From positions 4,898,001 to 4,962,000 of the forward strand of contig BSBM01000442.1 of the NCBI GenBank assembly GCA_027924585.1: a stretch of 64,000 nt of DNA. Reading direction: 5' to 3'. This DNA comes from Larix kaempferi. Taxonomy: Eukaryota; Streptophyta; Pinopsida; Pinales; Pinaceae. Below the pieces are notes generated by a model. It worked only from the letters and a program-made list of their open reading frames with translations. It was not told where the DNA came from and ran no database searches. This document shows positions 23,262 to 35,625 of the stretch, piece after piece; positions within the stretch are counted from its first letter, which is position 1, and each line of letters starts with the position of its first letter. Made by a program: the position numbers and the translations under genes.

Positions 23262-25740
23262 ATGTCATACAGTCATGCAATTATCTTAGCCAATGCTTCA
23301 ATACAACATTCATCCATATCTCGTATTCATATGGTAACTTTCTAGATGCTTTCCATCTCTACCAGAACATTGTTAAGGGTGTGCACTACTCCTAACATGT
23401 CATCAAAGAGGTTTCAATCTAGATAATTAGCAATGGAGTGTTGTACAGTACCATAGGCCACTTACCCATTACTTGTATATTAGTAGTATCTTGTTTATTA
23501 ATGCAACTTTTCTAATATGCATAATATACATCCTAAATCTAGGAACATAAGTATGTACATGACTGAACAACATCATTTAAGTAATCATATATACAAGAAA
23601 TGACAATTCAAATACTTCTCTTTGTTTGCTTGTTGGGTGGACTCCCTCTCAATCTTTGCTTCCTTACAGGAATTACTAGAGTGTGCTCCTTCCTTAAGGG
23701 AATTACTGGAGTGTGATCCCTCTTGATCTTTGCTTCCTTGCAGGAACTACTGGAGTGTGCTTCCTCTTGATCTTTCATTCCATGATTATTTGTCTTTGAA
23801 CTTATATCCATCCTGGACCACTATGAATGCTTAAGTGTGCACTAGTGTCATCCTCAAGCTCTCATACATAATCATAAATGCATTAGTATATTCTCAAAAA
23901 ATTATGATTCTAAATATGTATGGTCATGATAATTTCATACACAAGTAATTTATCACAAGCATTAGCATTCAAGGTTTCAGGGAGTACTTCTTTTACTCAT
24001 GCATATTCTTATTTGACGATAGGACTCTTCTGGTTTTTCATATCATCAATCAAATTAATAAGCATAATATGCATAAACCCATGATTACTCAAACTTATAA
24101 CTTCATGAATAATCATTATCAATCATACGAAAAGTATACTTATATAAGATCCTAACACAAGGTAGGATTCTAACTTGATATAGGAAAAACATACATGGAT
24201 TATCATGTTTGCTAGTTATGTCTAACATACCCAAACAATGTCTTCTTTGTTCTCTACAATGATTTAGAGACCTTGTGCTAGTAACCTGCATATCTCATAA
24301 GTTAAGCATTGTAGAACCAAATTATACATACCTCGTAAGTAGAGCTTCTATGTGATCAATGGCTATGGATGAGTCTTTGTCTTCATGTCACCATGGTCAT
24401 ATGTTCTTGATCTAGAACTTGATTTGTCTTTACTGATGTACCTTTCATGTTAGTGGACAACATCATCCTCATACAACACCACAGTGCATTAGTACAATCA
24501 TAAGTGTCACAACCCTAATCAATGAATGTCTTCTATCATTCACATGCATTCATATTTTTACTAAGGTGATAAGACAAGTCTAAAAATTAATCAAGATTGT
24601 ACTAACCTCAATAATATGAAGACAAACATATCATAAACTTAATCATGAACAGATTTCAAAACATACCTATATCTCCTCAAGTCATACCTATCGAGATTGC
24701 TTGTAGACTTCTTATGTAAGGCCTTAGCCTCATCTCCCTCTGGAACTGGAACTTCTTTACTTATGTAGGTGTCCAATTCATTCTCTTCTAGGATTAACCC
24801 AATCCAATTTGATTTGATAAAACTGGATCTCGAGTTGGCTAGGGTTTTACAGAGAAACCCTAAAAATCCAAAATTGGAATTTCAAACTTCTGTATAGAAA
24901 GGGAGATGCAATTGACTAAGGTGAGCAAGTTGGTGTGCTTAGATTTTGAAAACTCCAAAAATTGGCCTTCCAAAATTGACCTGCAAATTTCGGATCTGCA
25001 ACTTCTGTCAAAATCTGGTTTTCTGGTTTTCTGGTGTAAAAGCCGAACTAGGGTTTGATAGTTCTCGTGGTTCTACCCAACCAAAAACTTCGATCTTGGT
25101 CTCTAAATTTTGATTTTGCTGAGGAGATAAATCCTATGCTGAGAGAACTCCAAAATTCCACTTCTGTCAAAAGCCCTAATTTCCTGCAGCAGTGACAAGT
25201 CAAAAATGAAAGTGCTCAGAATCCAATTATGTTTTGACAGAAAGATATGCTATATTGTTTCTGGTGAATCTCTTGTATTTCGGATCCTCGGGGTCTAAAA
25301 CTTCAGCCTATGGTAGAATGACCTGTCATCTTTCCAACCCCATATATCTGAGCTTCAATGGATTCTCCATGATAGAGATATGATAAGTGTCGCAATATGA
25401 CCTGTTTATGGGATGAAACAGCATAGTGAACTTGTATGGAGTGCCACGTGTCACTGTTTCAACTTCGATCTATAAAAGTCAGATCTGTGAAACTACATTT
25501 CGTGCCCTCATTGTCACTTTTTACGGAATTCCATTTGGAGCTTCCAAGCTCGATATATGACCTTTGTGCCTAGGTCACCTGTTTAGGGCTGCATTCTGGA
25601 AGAGGTAGAAACCCTAACTTGTACGAATCATATCTCACAAAGTACAATGAATTTGGGGCTGATCTGCCAAGCCCTAGCTTCCAATTTGTTGCAAGTGCAA
25701 CAAGTGTTGTAAATGCCATACAATTCCTTCCTTCAGGCTA
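23262..25740 (-). other. Element C leader region
   Basis: About 2.5 kb matching the B, D and E leaders in reverse. It holds three roughly 50-bp repeats of a GAAGCACACTCCAGTAATTCC type near 23660-23780 and a gag-like patch at 24667-24797. No long open frame. Confidence 0.7.
24667..24797 (-). pseudogene. gag-like patch in element C
   Basis: The minus strand is open for about 43 codons: LILEENELDTYISKEVPVPE followed by GDEAKALHKKSTSNLDRYD. The acidic ENELDTYI...EGDEAKALHKK pattern resembles the N-terminal part of copia Gag (UBN2-type). Homology ends abruptly at a GTATGT donor-like site (24666-24661). Collinear patches exist in B, D and E. Confidence 0.55.
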
Positions 25741-25752
25741 GCTCTAATACCA
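25741..25752 (-). other. Primer binding site of element C (variant)
   Basis: The minus strand reads TGGTATTAGAGC, one C-to-T change from TGGTATCAGAGC. It directly abuts the 5' LTR. Confidence 0.88.
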
Positions 25753-26431
25753 TGTTAGTTTTTCAGCATTTAATTCAATATGATCTAGGATCTTAACAGA
25801 GAGAACAACATGTACAACATATCAAACACAACGGACAAGAGACACAAAGCATTTCACCGCAGAAAACCAAGAAGGTGAAAAACCCTGCAACTTCCTCAGA
25901 GATAGAATGAGCACTAATACAAAGATCAAACCCCAAAACAAGAGATAGTCTCCTAGCAGCTTCTCCTCCTCCACTTGTGCACACTCCTCCTCTCTCTCAC
26001 TAATGCGAAGTGAGTGAGTGTGTGAATAAATAAATAGAGAGGTTCTCCTCTCTATTTATACTTTACCTTTACTTGCCTTTTACTCTAACTGGGTCGACCT
26101 CCCTTAGGAAATTCTAATAACTCATTACCACTTGTCACTGGGCCGAACCCACTAGCGTGGTCTAATAACCCTTTAACCCACATTAGGCCGACCCCACTAG
26201 GGTGGTCTAATAATCCTTTAACCCATACTAGGCCGACCCATTTAAGGTGGTCTAATAACCCATCAAATATAAGTTATGCCACTTATAATGTAACTTGCGA
26301 CACTTGCAAATACAAATGACGACACTTCCAATCGGAGGAATAATACATCTCCATTGGGGATACAATAAAGTGCAAATGTAATACATACAATATACAAGTG
26401 AATATCTTTCGAAGTTACAAATACATCAACA
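25753..26431 (-). repeat. 5' LTR of element C
   Basis: 679 bp, TGTTAGTTTT to ATCAACA on the plus strand, collinear with 19963-20640 and about 6-7% different. Confidence 0.95.
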
Positions 26432-27580
26432 ATGCATTCTCAACATTTCTTCAAGAACCTGATTCACCCTCTCAGTTTTGCCATCTGTTTGAGGATGATA
26501 TGATGTACTAAAATTCAGTTGATTTCCTAACTCCTGAAATAATCCCTTCCAAAAATTGGATGTAAACTTTGCATCTCGATCTGAAATTATTACCTTGGGA
26601 AATCCATGCAATTTCAATATCTCCTTCATGAAAATATTTGCTATGGCATTTGTCTTATGAGTGTACTTGACTGGGATAAATTCATATACCTTTGATATAT
26701 TATCCACCACTAGCATAATTGAATCATGTTTTCTTACTATCATTGGTAAACCTATTATGAAATCCATAGAAATTACTTTCCACTTCCATTCCGGAATGGG
26801 CAAAGGCTGCAATATCATTGTTGGATGTTGATGTCCTACCTTGACTTGTTGGCACTTTTGACATCTATAAATGTATTATGCTATTTCTTTCTTCATCCCA
26901 TTCCAAAAGTATTGCTTTCTAACTGTTGTTATTGTCTTTTGATATCCTGGATGTCCAGAATATGGATTTTGATGTATTTCATCCATCACAAGCTTCTTCA
27001 AATCTGCACAATCTAGAATATACAGTCTGGTACCCTGATAAATGAGAACATAATCTTCACCAAGTTGATACCCTGCACATGTTTTATCCACATTTTCCTT
27101 CTCCAATTTTTCTTTGACTTGAAGGTAAGCTTCATCACTAGTTTGAGCTTCAAGAACTCTTTCCTTCAAATCTGATTTACACATACTTACTGCTGCAACA
27201 TTGAATTTTCTGCAAAAAGCATCTGCAACTTTATTCTCCTTACCTTTGACATGCTTAATTTCAAAATCAAATTCACAAATAAATTCCATCCATATAGCTT
27301 TACTAGCACTTAATTTTGGTTGGTCAAACAAATACTTCAAGCTCATGTGGTCTATCCTAAGCTCAAAACGTCTGCCCAAAAAATAATGTCTCCACCTCTT
27401 GAGAGCATGTACTATGGCTCCTAGTTCTAAATCATGTGTGGCATAATTATTTGGCTCATAAAAAATTACAAATCCTTCTTGCATGAGCAATCCACCTAGC
27501 CATTCAATGCAATCATCTATGCACACTACAAAATCCTTCTTTGGATCAACAATCTTCAAAACAGGAGCATTGGTAAGCAA
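26432..27580 (-). pseudogene. pol: Element G RNase H and integrase N-terminal half
   Basis: The frame 27580-26876 gives gypsy RNase H (FEPNNYATHDLELGAIVHALKRW-like, LRIDHMSLKYLFDQ, ADAFCRK) followed by the integrase zinc-finger start (HQNPYSGHPGYQKT). The frame 26818-26426 gives the integrase core: VISMDFIIGLP (first Asp), VIISDRDAKFTSNFW (second Asp) and TSYHPQTDGKTERVNQVLEEML (Glu). The frame ends where element C entered; the rest lies at 19962-19223. A stop separates the two frames around 26870. Confidence 0.9.
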
Positions 27581-27666
27581 CTTCTTTAACTGCTGAAAGA
27601 TTCCCTCACATTTTTTAGACCATACAAATTTAGCATTCTTCCTCTACAATGATGTGATTGGATGAG

Positions 27667-28514
27667 CTATTTTGGATAATCCTTCAATGAACCTTCTATA
27701 TATCCTACAAGAACCATAAAAGATCTAACATCTGAAAAATTATTTGGAGTAGGCCAATCCATTATGGATTCAATATTTTCTGGATCCACTCCAATTCCTT
27801 CTTCTGAGGTGACATGACCCAAATACTGTACCTTCCTTTGATAGAAATCACACTTGCTCACCTTTTCATACATTTGGTTCTCTCTAAGAACTTGCAACAC
27901 CATTATTAGATGTTCAAAATGCTCTCCTACATTCCTTGAATAAACAAGAATGTCATCCAAGAACACTATCACAAACTTATTCAAATACTTGTTGAAGACA
28001 CTATTCATGAGATACATGAATGTAGCAGGTGCATTTGTAAGACCAAATGGCACCACTGTGAACTCATAATGGCCATATCTTGTCCTGAAGTTGTCTTGTG
28101 AATGTCTTCTTCTTTTACCCTCACTTAATGATATCCAGACCTTAAGTCAATCTTTGAAAACGCTCTAGCTTCCTTCATTTGATCAAACAAATCATCTATT
28201 CTTGGAAATGGATACCTATTCTTGACTATCACTTTATTGAGCTACATGTAATCAATACACAGGATTAATGTTGCATCCTTCTTCTTGAAAAATAACATTG
28301 TTTCTCCCCAAGGAGATACACTAGGCCTGATATATTTCTTGTCCATTAATTCATGTAGCTGCATCTTTAACTCTACCAATTCTAGGGTGCTCATTCTATA
28401 AGGAGCTTTGTAAATTGGTGCTGCTCCTGGAACAAGATCAATGGTAAAATCAATATCTCTCTTTGGTGGTAACCCGAGCACTTCATCTAGAAACACATCC
28501 TTGAAATCTTGCAA
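27667..28514 (-). pseudogene. pol: Element G reverse transcriptase (broken)
   Basis: The frame 28514-28242 holds the gypsy RT N-terminal part (FLDEVLGLPPKRDIDFTIDL, APYRMSTLELVELKMQL, YIRPSVSPWGE). The frame 28056-27667 holds the palm ([30 protein letters not shown]) and thumb ([17 protein letters not shown]). The catalytic FLDD is intact. Frameshifts between 28242 and 28056 and after 27667 inactivate it. Confidence 0.92.
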
Positions 28515-28769
28515 GAGTTGGAAGTCTTATATCCTTGGTCCTTGGTCCTCTGATGGATCTGATATGTGAACTACATACAATTGGAAACCCTTCTTATAAA
28601 ACTTTCTCAACTGCAGGGCTGAAATCTGCCTTACTGAAACTTGCTTGGGAATTCCTCTTACCAACCTTGGCCTTCCCTCTTAATCAATGCATTCAAGTAC
28701 TTTTTCATAGCAGTCTATCTTGTCTCTATGCCTTTCCAACCAATCCATACAAATTAGATCAACATAAGA

Positions 28770-29186
28770 TCATAATGCCAGGACATTCATATTTACTTTT
28801 GTGAGAAATCCATTCAACTCCATGCGGCATTCCATCACTACTTCACTCACTTTTCTCTTGGTTCTTGTGGCTAAATGAACTATCCAAGACTTACTGTGCT
28901 TCATTTTTCTAAGAGAACAACCTTTAGCTACTTTTGGAGAAACATAACTATGAGTAGACCCTGGATCAATAAAAACAGAAATAGATTGCTCGCAAATCTT
29001 ACCTTCAACTTCCACCACTGCTGATTGATGGTATGCTTGATGATCATCCAATGCTGCATAGATTTGAGGTGCTTCCCTTGCCATATCCTCCACTGTAGCT
29101 GCCCCTTTTAAGTTGTGCAAGCTCCGGGGATGCTCCCTCTGATGTGGACAATCCTTAAGCATGTGGTTTTCTCCACATCCCAACAC
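28770..29186 (-). pseudogene. pol: Element G aspartic protease and zinc-knuckle end of gag
   Basis: The frame begins in the nucleocapsid zinc knuckle (GCGENHMLKDCP), whose first Cys is one frame away, implying a 1-nt deletion at about 29185. It continues to the protease site SVFIDPGSTHSYVSP; DPGS is a common gypsy variant of DSG. It would cleave the Gag-Pol polyprotein. Homology continues beyond the stop at 28770 toward RT but is broken. Confidence 0.8.
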
Positions 29187-29189
29187 TGA

Positions 29190-30344
29190 AGTGGCCCTTT
29201 TGATGCTTTTTCTGCTGCTACTACTGGCTTGTTCTTACTTTGTGCTTGCTAGCCATGTGGAAAGGCTCTTGGCTGATTTTTGAATGGTGGCTTAAATCCA
29301 CTTTTACTTTGATCAAAACTCCCATTTGGCTTTCCTTTCCCTGCTGGGTGAACTTCTGATTTTCCTTTGCTATGCTCATAACAATGCATTTCCATCCTAA
29401 TGGATTCATCAAGGCATGGTGGATTAACAAACTCAATCCTATCTTTGAAATTTTGAGGTAGAATTCCAAGGAATCATTGGATATTAACCCTCTCATCCTT
29501 GATTTAGTACACATACCTCAACAATTCCAAAAACTTATGGACATGCTCATCCATAGATTTATGTCCCAACCTGAGCTCATTGAATTCTTTCCTCTTGTTG
29601 TCATAATACCTAGATGATAGGTATTTTTACTTGGAATACTTGTTGAATCTCTCCCAGCTGATCCTCCTTTCATTGATCCTTTTTACTTGCATGAGGTTCT
29701 CCCACCAAATTGAAGCTCTGCCACTTAGGCTGTAAATGGCAATTCTGGCCTTTTCATTTCCTGAGTAGTCATGGATCCTGAAGTAATTTTTCATCCCTAG
29801 AATCCATGCCTCTTCCTCTTGGCCAGTTTTACTTTCTCCATCAAATGTGGGAGGCCTTGCCTTCCTAAATTCTCCCTGTGGTAGTCCTTTGGATCTCTTT
29901 CTTCCATCAAACCTGCTGGAAGTATGCCTTGGGATTCTTCAAGGGTCAGTTGAGTTAGATGACCTACTAGAAGAATATATTGAGGAGGGCGTGATGCACT
30001 TTTTTCTCACAGAGCTCTTACTTGGGCTTGGAGTCCTTTTCCTAGAATGGCCTCTAGAGCGACTTTATGCACCCCTTCCTTCTTTACCTATGTTTCTAGG
30101 GTTGGAACCAAGGTTTACCCTCTGCTACATATCAATGAGGCTCATTCAAAATACTAGCATTGAGTTGATTCTGTTCTTCTTGAGCCTTTATCAACCTTTC
30201 ATTAAATCTTATCATGGTTTCAACCAATTTATGGGGAGTTATTTGCTCCCTTCTTCAACTGGATTCAGTCTCCACATGATCTGAATGCACATTTTCTCCT
30301 AGCACATCTTCACCATGTTCATAAGGATCCTGGGAATCATTCAT
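29190..30344 (-). pseudogene. gag: Element G gag (decayed)
   Basis: The likely start is the ATG at 30344-30342 (MNDSQDPYEHGEDVLGENVH), about 260 nt from the PBS. A recognisable retrotransposon-gag stretch with ISWERFNKYFQ and SSRYYDNKRKEFNELRLG-type sequence lies around 29670-29540. An open stretch at 29514-29221 is partly off-frame. Many stops break the gene. Confidence 0.7.
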
Positions 30345-30604
30345 GGTCACCATTTTCTTACTTTCCTTGTATGCTTCCTCTACTGTAACGATTCAAATAC
30401 TAAAAAATGCAACCATTGTGCATTACAGAGAAATTTATTACACATTATAAGAATGCATATAAGACACAAACATCCATACAAATATGGAAATTACTCATTC
30501 AGGAAACAAAATTAATAAATGTTTATCAAAATCATGCCATTGACACTTCCCGCCTATAAGTTCATTCATGATTCGACCCAAACAGCCCCAGTGCTACAAC
30601 TTGG

Positions 30605-30616
30605 GCTCTGATACCA
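30605..30616 (-). other. Primer binding site of element G
   Basis: The minus strand reads TGGTATCAGAGC, three nucleotides from the LTR end. Confidence 0.9.
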
Positions 30617-30619
30617 CTC

Positions 30620-33029
30620 TGTCATGTCCTTGATCCCCTCAATGCACTTTAGAGGCGATGGGAGACAACGCGATACTTTTTTTTTCAAAAATTCTCTCTG
30701 TTTTTGCATGCAGCCACAATGGCCTCCGATCTGCAATCCGTAATATACCTTACTGCAATTCCTAGTTGGAATTTAGAAGTCAAATTTCCAACTTTACCTT
30801 CTGAATAAATCGCCCTCCTGACTTCCACAATCCAAACTGCGGAAGTCAGAATCTGGAAGTCAACTTCAAAACCTTGAAAATTACTCATATGACTTTTGCA
30901 ATCCGTAATCCGCATGCGGAACTCGGAAGTTAGAACCTCAAATCGTCGTCCCAGAAAATTTAGTCCTCTGACTTCCGCAATCTACAACTCACATTGTGTA
31001 AGTCGGGAATCGAAAACCTCATTTCGTAACCCGTGAAAAACCACCTTCTGAATTCCGCAATTTGCAATCCACTTTACGGATGTGGAAAGTAAAAAATCCA
31101 TTGTGTCAACCCCGTGTAAATCTCCCTTCCAACTTCTGCAATCCGCAATCCTCCTTTCGGACTTGGAAAGTCTGAAGTCTAACCACGCAACTCCAAAGGT
31201 CGGTCCTTGATATTCGCAATTTGCAATCCGCATTATGGATTCGGAAAGTCATGACCACATATCCCCACACCTACAAACTTCTCAGGTTGATAACTCTTCA
31301 TCCTTACAACAAATCAGACAATTCTGGTACCGTTGGAAATATATTGGAGAGCTCTATACACTGGTGTGATCCCCCACCATATCTAAGTAATCTGACTTGC
31401 CCATTTTTCCAACTGAATCATAGATCAATCTCCCTCAATGCTTCTTTACCCTTCTGCAAGGAGCTCTACTTGCCCTCTACCATGGATTCTCCCTTCCCCT
31501 GACCCACAGAGGGTCATGAAACACAACAAGGGATATCTAATTCCTTCCCCAAGTACAGGTGATTCCATGCAGTCCATCTAAAATTGTATGCCATACATAA
31601 CAAAACACATATAATTAAACTAAATCTAATCAATGCATCTACAACATGCAAGGTTAGTAGCACATTAAGCTCAATCAAATGGTGAAAAAATTACTCATGC
31701 ATCATGCCTCATACTCAATCCTATACATAGTTTCCTTATTGATCAATATCATGTAATCTTTCATTCAAATATCTTGAACATAACAAGTAACCATAACATA
31801 GGGAATTATCATCATTTAACACCAGAAGGATCGCCACTTATATTTAAACTAAAGTTGTCCAAGCAACTGGCTAAGTGAGAGCGACGTTCCACCCAACCAT
31901 AGGTCTCTGTCCAACCTATACTCTTTCAGCTGAGAGACCACCACCAAAATGGGTTGTGTATCCACTAAGAAGAGATAAATAGGTTCTATTCACATTGAAT
32001 GATTCCCACTAATGGTAAGCCAGCATACAGTTGGGTTTATCAAGCATGCAAGGGAAAACATGGAGAATGATGCTAAGACAGTGAGCTCAACCACAGAGCT
32101 ACAAGAATCTCAAAATACTCAGCAAACATGGCACCCACAATACCTACCTCATCCAACACAAGAAATCCCCCCTTCTCTGCTGCATATTCCCTCAGGGACC
32201 CTTCCCTTCAGTTCTCTTCAGGGTGGGCATAGAATGGTCCAAACTGCTACTTTCATGAGACTTTATCCTTCACTTGGTTTATCAAGTAGATCGAACCTGT
32301 GTCTTTCCTTCTTCTTACTTATCCTAGATGGGATATTCTTAGGGATGCGGCTGAAGCTCTATCTCGCAACTCAGTTCTTCTGCTATCAGATCAAGGTCTT
32401 ATCACAGGTTTACTAAGCTTCTAACGCTCTATGGATTTCCCAACCGATTCTACTTCCCACGCAGGGTTCCATGTGCATTCTCGGATCTGCAATTCATGAC
32501 TTCCATAGAGTCGTGATTTTTCTTCCTCTTTTTTCCAAAAGTACCCTCATATTCCTCCCTTTGCATTTTTATTGTGGGTTCCCCCCTTCGATTTTCCTTT
32601 CCACCTCCAGTTTCTTGGACGTTTTGGAATTGCTTTATCAACATGGCTTTTCCAAAATCGCAGCCCTTCCTCTTCCTTCATTGTTGGGATGTGTAGGCAT
32701 GAAACCGGTTCTTTCTATTCCATGATCCCACAACCCCCTCACCTCCCTCTAGTTGATACACATGGCCCCCTCTTGTTGGTTGCTTCCATAGCCAATTTTT
32801 TTTGTATTTTTATTGCACTATATTTATTTATTTGTAGCATTCTTACAATTTCCATGCCTTAATGGCACATGGCTAATAAAATATCAAATACTTTCCTTTT
32901 AAACAAAATCCGAGCATCCACTTGTGGGGCCTTGGCCTTTAGCTCCATGCTAGGGAAAACATACATCACATGTATACATTATTTATACTAAAATCCAAAA
33001 TACCCTAAGGGTCAAAATGGGGTATTACA
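30620..33029 (-). repeat. 5' LTR of element G
   Basis: 2,410 bp, TGTCATGTCC to GGTATTACA on the plus strand. Collinear with 16813-19227, including the roughly 80-bp minisatellite (about 30724-31240). Followed by GATAT, the likely mutated TSD partner of GATTT. Confidence 0.92.
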
Positions 33030-35625
33030 GATATGGGCCCCCACTATGAAGAACTATTGATTCTGGTCCCATAATTAGATCAAATAGTCTAATAATTGCA
33101 CTTGCGTCCTCATCCCTTGGATATGAAAAAATTTAAGCAATCCACACCCCCACAAATCATTGATGGAGTGTGGGTCATTTTCCGCTTGTGCATCTTCTAG
33201 TTCGTGCTTACGCTCTTTCCAATGGACCATTTTGGTGGCCAAGATCTGCATAAACATCAATAAGATAAATATTAGACCCCTTTTAATGCTTTGGAATTTG
33301 TATTTTGGGTCCCATCATTAATTTTGGAAGTCAAACGACGCCGACACACCCCGAATGTGAAGACAGTGCGTTGGTGACACACTTTTCCCATAGGAGAGTC
33401 ATGTCAAAACCCTAATGATGCAGTTCCTGAAAGGGGAAATCAGATTGCCCAGGGTGTGCAAATTACCCTCCAAATGAACCCAAAAACCCAAAAAATTGCA
33501 TTTAAACCAAAATTTAAACCATTGAAAAGCTAAAAGATAAGATTTAGGCTTACCTACAATTGATGGGAGGTTGATAGGCTAAGTGACGATTCCACAATCG
33601 TCATTGAAAGATCAAGCTCCAACGAGGTTTTTTCACTATTCCAACTTGGTAAAAAATGAAATGGTAAAGACGTTTTACTATTTATCCCGCTTATATAATT
33701 TTTTGGTATTTTGTGGGTTAATTACTATAGTTGACTTTATTTTTATGTTTTAAAACCTTGTAATGGACCCTAACTTGGTTCCCGGAGCTTACAGATAGTG
33801 GAAAACAGTGTTTTGACTATGCTGGTGACCATCGTAGACTTTCTGTGCTTCTTATCAAGTGCGAACAAGTCTTTGAGAATTTTTTATACCATTGTCGCGC
33901 TCATTAAAACTAAGTATTAAAGGTATCGAGCTCAGTATTTGTTTCTTCTTGTGCTCGTAAATACATGAGAATAAGTCACCGAGTTATATTTTATCTCTTT
34001 CTTGTGCTCATAAAACTGCTATGAAAAAGGAACCCCCTTGGAGTTCTTCTTTAAGCTCTTTTCAGACTCCCTAAATAGGAAAAGATTGCCAAGCGAACTT
34101 GATTCTTTCACGCTTGTAAAAGTATTTGAAAGGTTGTCTTTCTGGTAATGGTTTACCCCTTTTTCAAACTGGTAGGACTATTTACAGAAAAGGAGCACAC
34201 TGGTTAATCATGCCTAGAAGAGTTCTCTCCCATATTGTTTTATCCTTTTTCGGATGAGGAGACTAAATTTTACAAAAAATAACCATTTGGAGTTTTCTTT
34301 TGACGGTTTCAGACTCTCGAAATATGTAACATCACCGATTTTACCTTCTTTGGAATGGTTAAAATCTGACATTGAAGGGCCCTTTTAGGGACGGACCCCT
34401 CCTATCTCAGGTTTGTTAAACATGTGATATTGGACTCATCCGAAGGAAGAGCTATACCGAGCATCTATTACCCTCCTCAAGCTCGTTAAAAAACAAAGAG
34501 GTACTCATCAATCATGATGGGGAATAATGGGAAGAGTTTTCATTTACTTATAGTAATGGTAGTATGTAGTCACTCTTGAACATGGCACTCGTTTGCATCT
34601 CATTCAAACCGCTTGGATAATATTCTTGTCTTCAAGTCTCACCAATTCCCTGAGTCACTTTAGTACTTTGAGTCATCCAAAGAATGCTTCCATCATCAGT
34701 TGCATTAGGTATCGGTGTCGATCTTTTCATGTCAATGCTGCGAAGTCATGCAATTCCAGGTTCAAGAGGATTTTGTTGATCGAGCAAATATCTGTAGTTA
34801 CTATACCTTCTATTATGTCGGTCACCCCTGAGTCAGTATCAAACATCACTCTACAGTCTATTCTACTCCAAAACATCTTTGATCTTGTTTCGTGTACATT
34901 ATGGGGGATACATCATGGTGCTCCTTCGACAGGTTTATCCTTGTCGAATTCAACACATCATCCGAGGATTGAACCTAGAAACCATTCAAGTACCTTAGGA
35001 TTGCATGCCTCAATGGAAGGATACCTCGCTTTCAATAGTAATTTCACATAATTGACTTCTGATCGAAAGATTCCATCGAATGTTCAACCTTAACTCATTG
35101 ATTCACATTCGACAGTATGTAGTATGATATCTTGGAGATCATTGACATCAATTGTGATTTCCCTCGTGCTTGTTAATGGTATGCATTAATGACCGGTAAT
35201 CAAGTGGTTTTTTCCATGTTCGAATTCGAAACATTGTAATCACATGGTTAGATTTGTATCATTGCGGGTTTAGCTTGAAGACCCTAGGTTAACTCATGTA
35301 CCTTACCCAGGATCTGATGGATCTTTTTTGAGTCATATCACACAGATCCACTGTTGTATTGGTTGTGGATGTGTAATCATATCATCATGGATCTACGCTT
35401 CTGTCTAGTAGCCATGATTGTGTTCAGTTAGTCGATACTACCATGGATTTGCATTGTATTGGTTGGTAGCCATGTTATGAGTTGTTTGAGACATATATCT
35501 CAGATTTTGTTGCACTATAGGAGTCTTTGTTTGTCACTCCAACCGATGATCCTTTCCTCGAATCCTCATGTTGCAAAGCACCTCACCTACGCTATTTGGA
35601 TAGATTCATGATTTGGGGGGCATTT
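33030..35625. other. Sequence right of element G, likely internal retroelement debris
   Basis: No gene recognised. The largest open frame (34593-35051, plus, 152 codons) is Ser/His/Ile-rich with no motif and is probably chance. The run GGGGGG (35615-35620) sits just before the LTR-like repeat at 35626, as a polypurine tract would, so at least the right part is plausibly the 3' non-coding end of a plus-strand element. Confidence 0.45.

Larger units (their letters stand above)
19963..26431 (-). mobile_element. Element C: Ty1/copia of the B family nested in element G
   Basis: A 6,469-bp minus-strand copia element with LTRs of 678 and 679 bp, a polypurine tract, a PBS variant and a one-mismatch TSD (ATACA at 19958-19962, ATGCA at 26432-26436). 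Removing it rejoins G's integrase at ...EEMLRM / YVMDKPP, so the insertion point is certain. About 45 LTR differences (6-7%) make it older than B. It keeps an RT block with intact YVDD and the KLKKAMYGLKQAP segment missing from B, D and E. Confidence 0.95.
16813..33029 (-). mobile_element. Element G: old Ty3/gypsy chromovirus split by element C
   Basis: A minus-strand gypsy element spanning 16,217 bp, or about 9.7 kb once nested element C is removed. It has 2.4-kb LTRs (TGTAATACCCC at the minus 5' end, TGACA at the other), a PBS, a polypurine tract, then gag, protease, RT, RNase H and integrase in gypsy order, with a chromodomain-like tail. The flanking 5-mers are GATTT (16808-16812) and GATAT (33030-33034), a one-mismatch TSD. 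The LTRs differ by roughly 10-15% in the segments compared, and the coding frame is broken many times. Long LTRs plus a chromodomain resemble the Tekay/Del group; the lineage is inferred. Confidence 0.92.

Noticed and set aside
29847-30284. 145-codon plus-strand frame
   Set aside because: It is antisense to the gag region of element G, whose minus-strand sense reading gives gag motifs.
34593-35051. 152-codon open frame on the plus strand
   Set aside because: No recognisable domain, Ser/His/Ile-rich composition, no repeat or relative in the window; likely chance in non-coding retroelement sequence.
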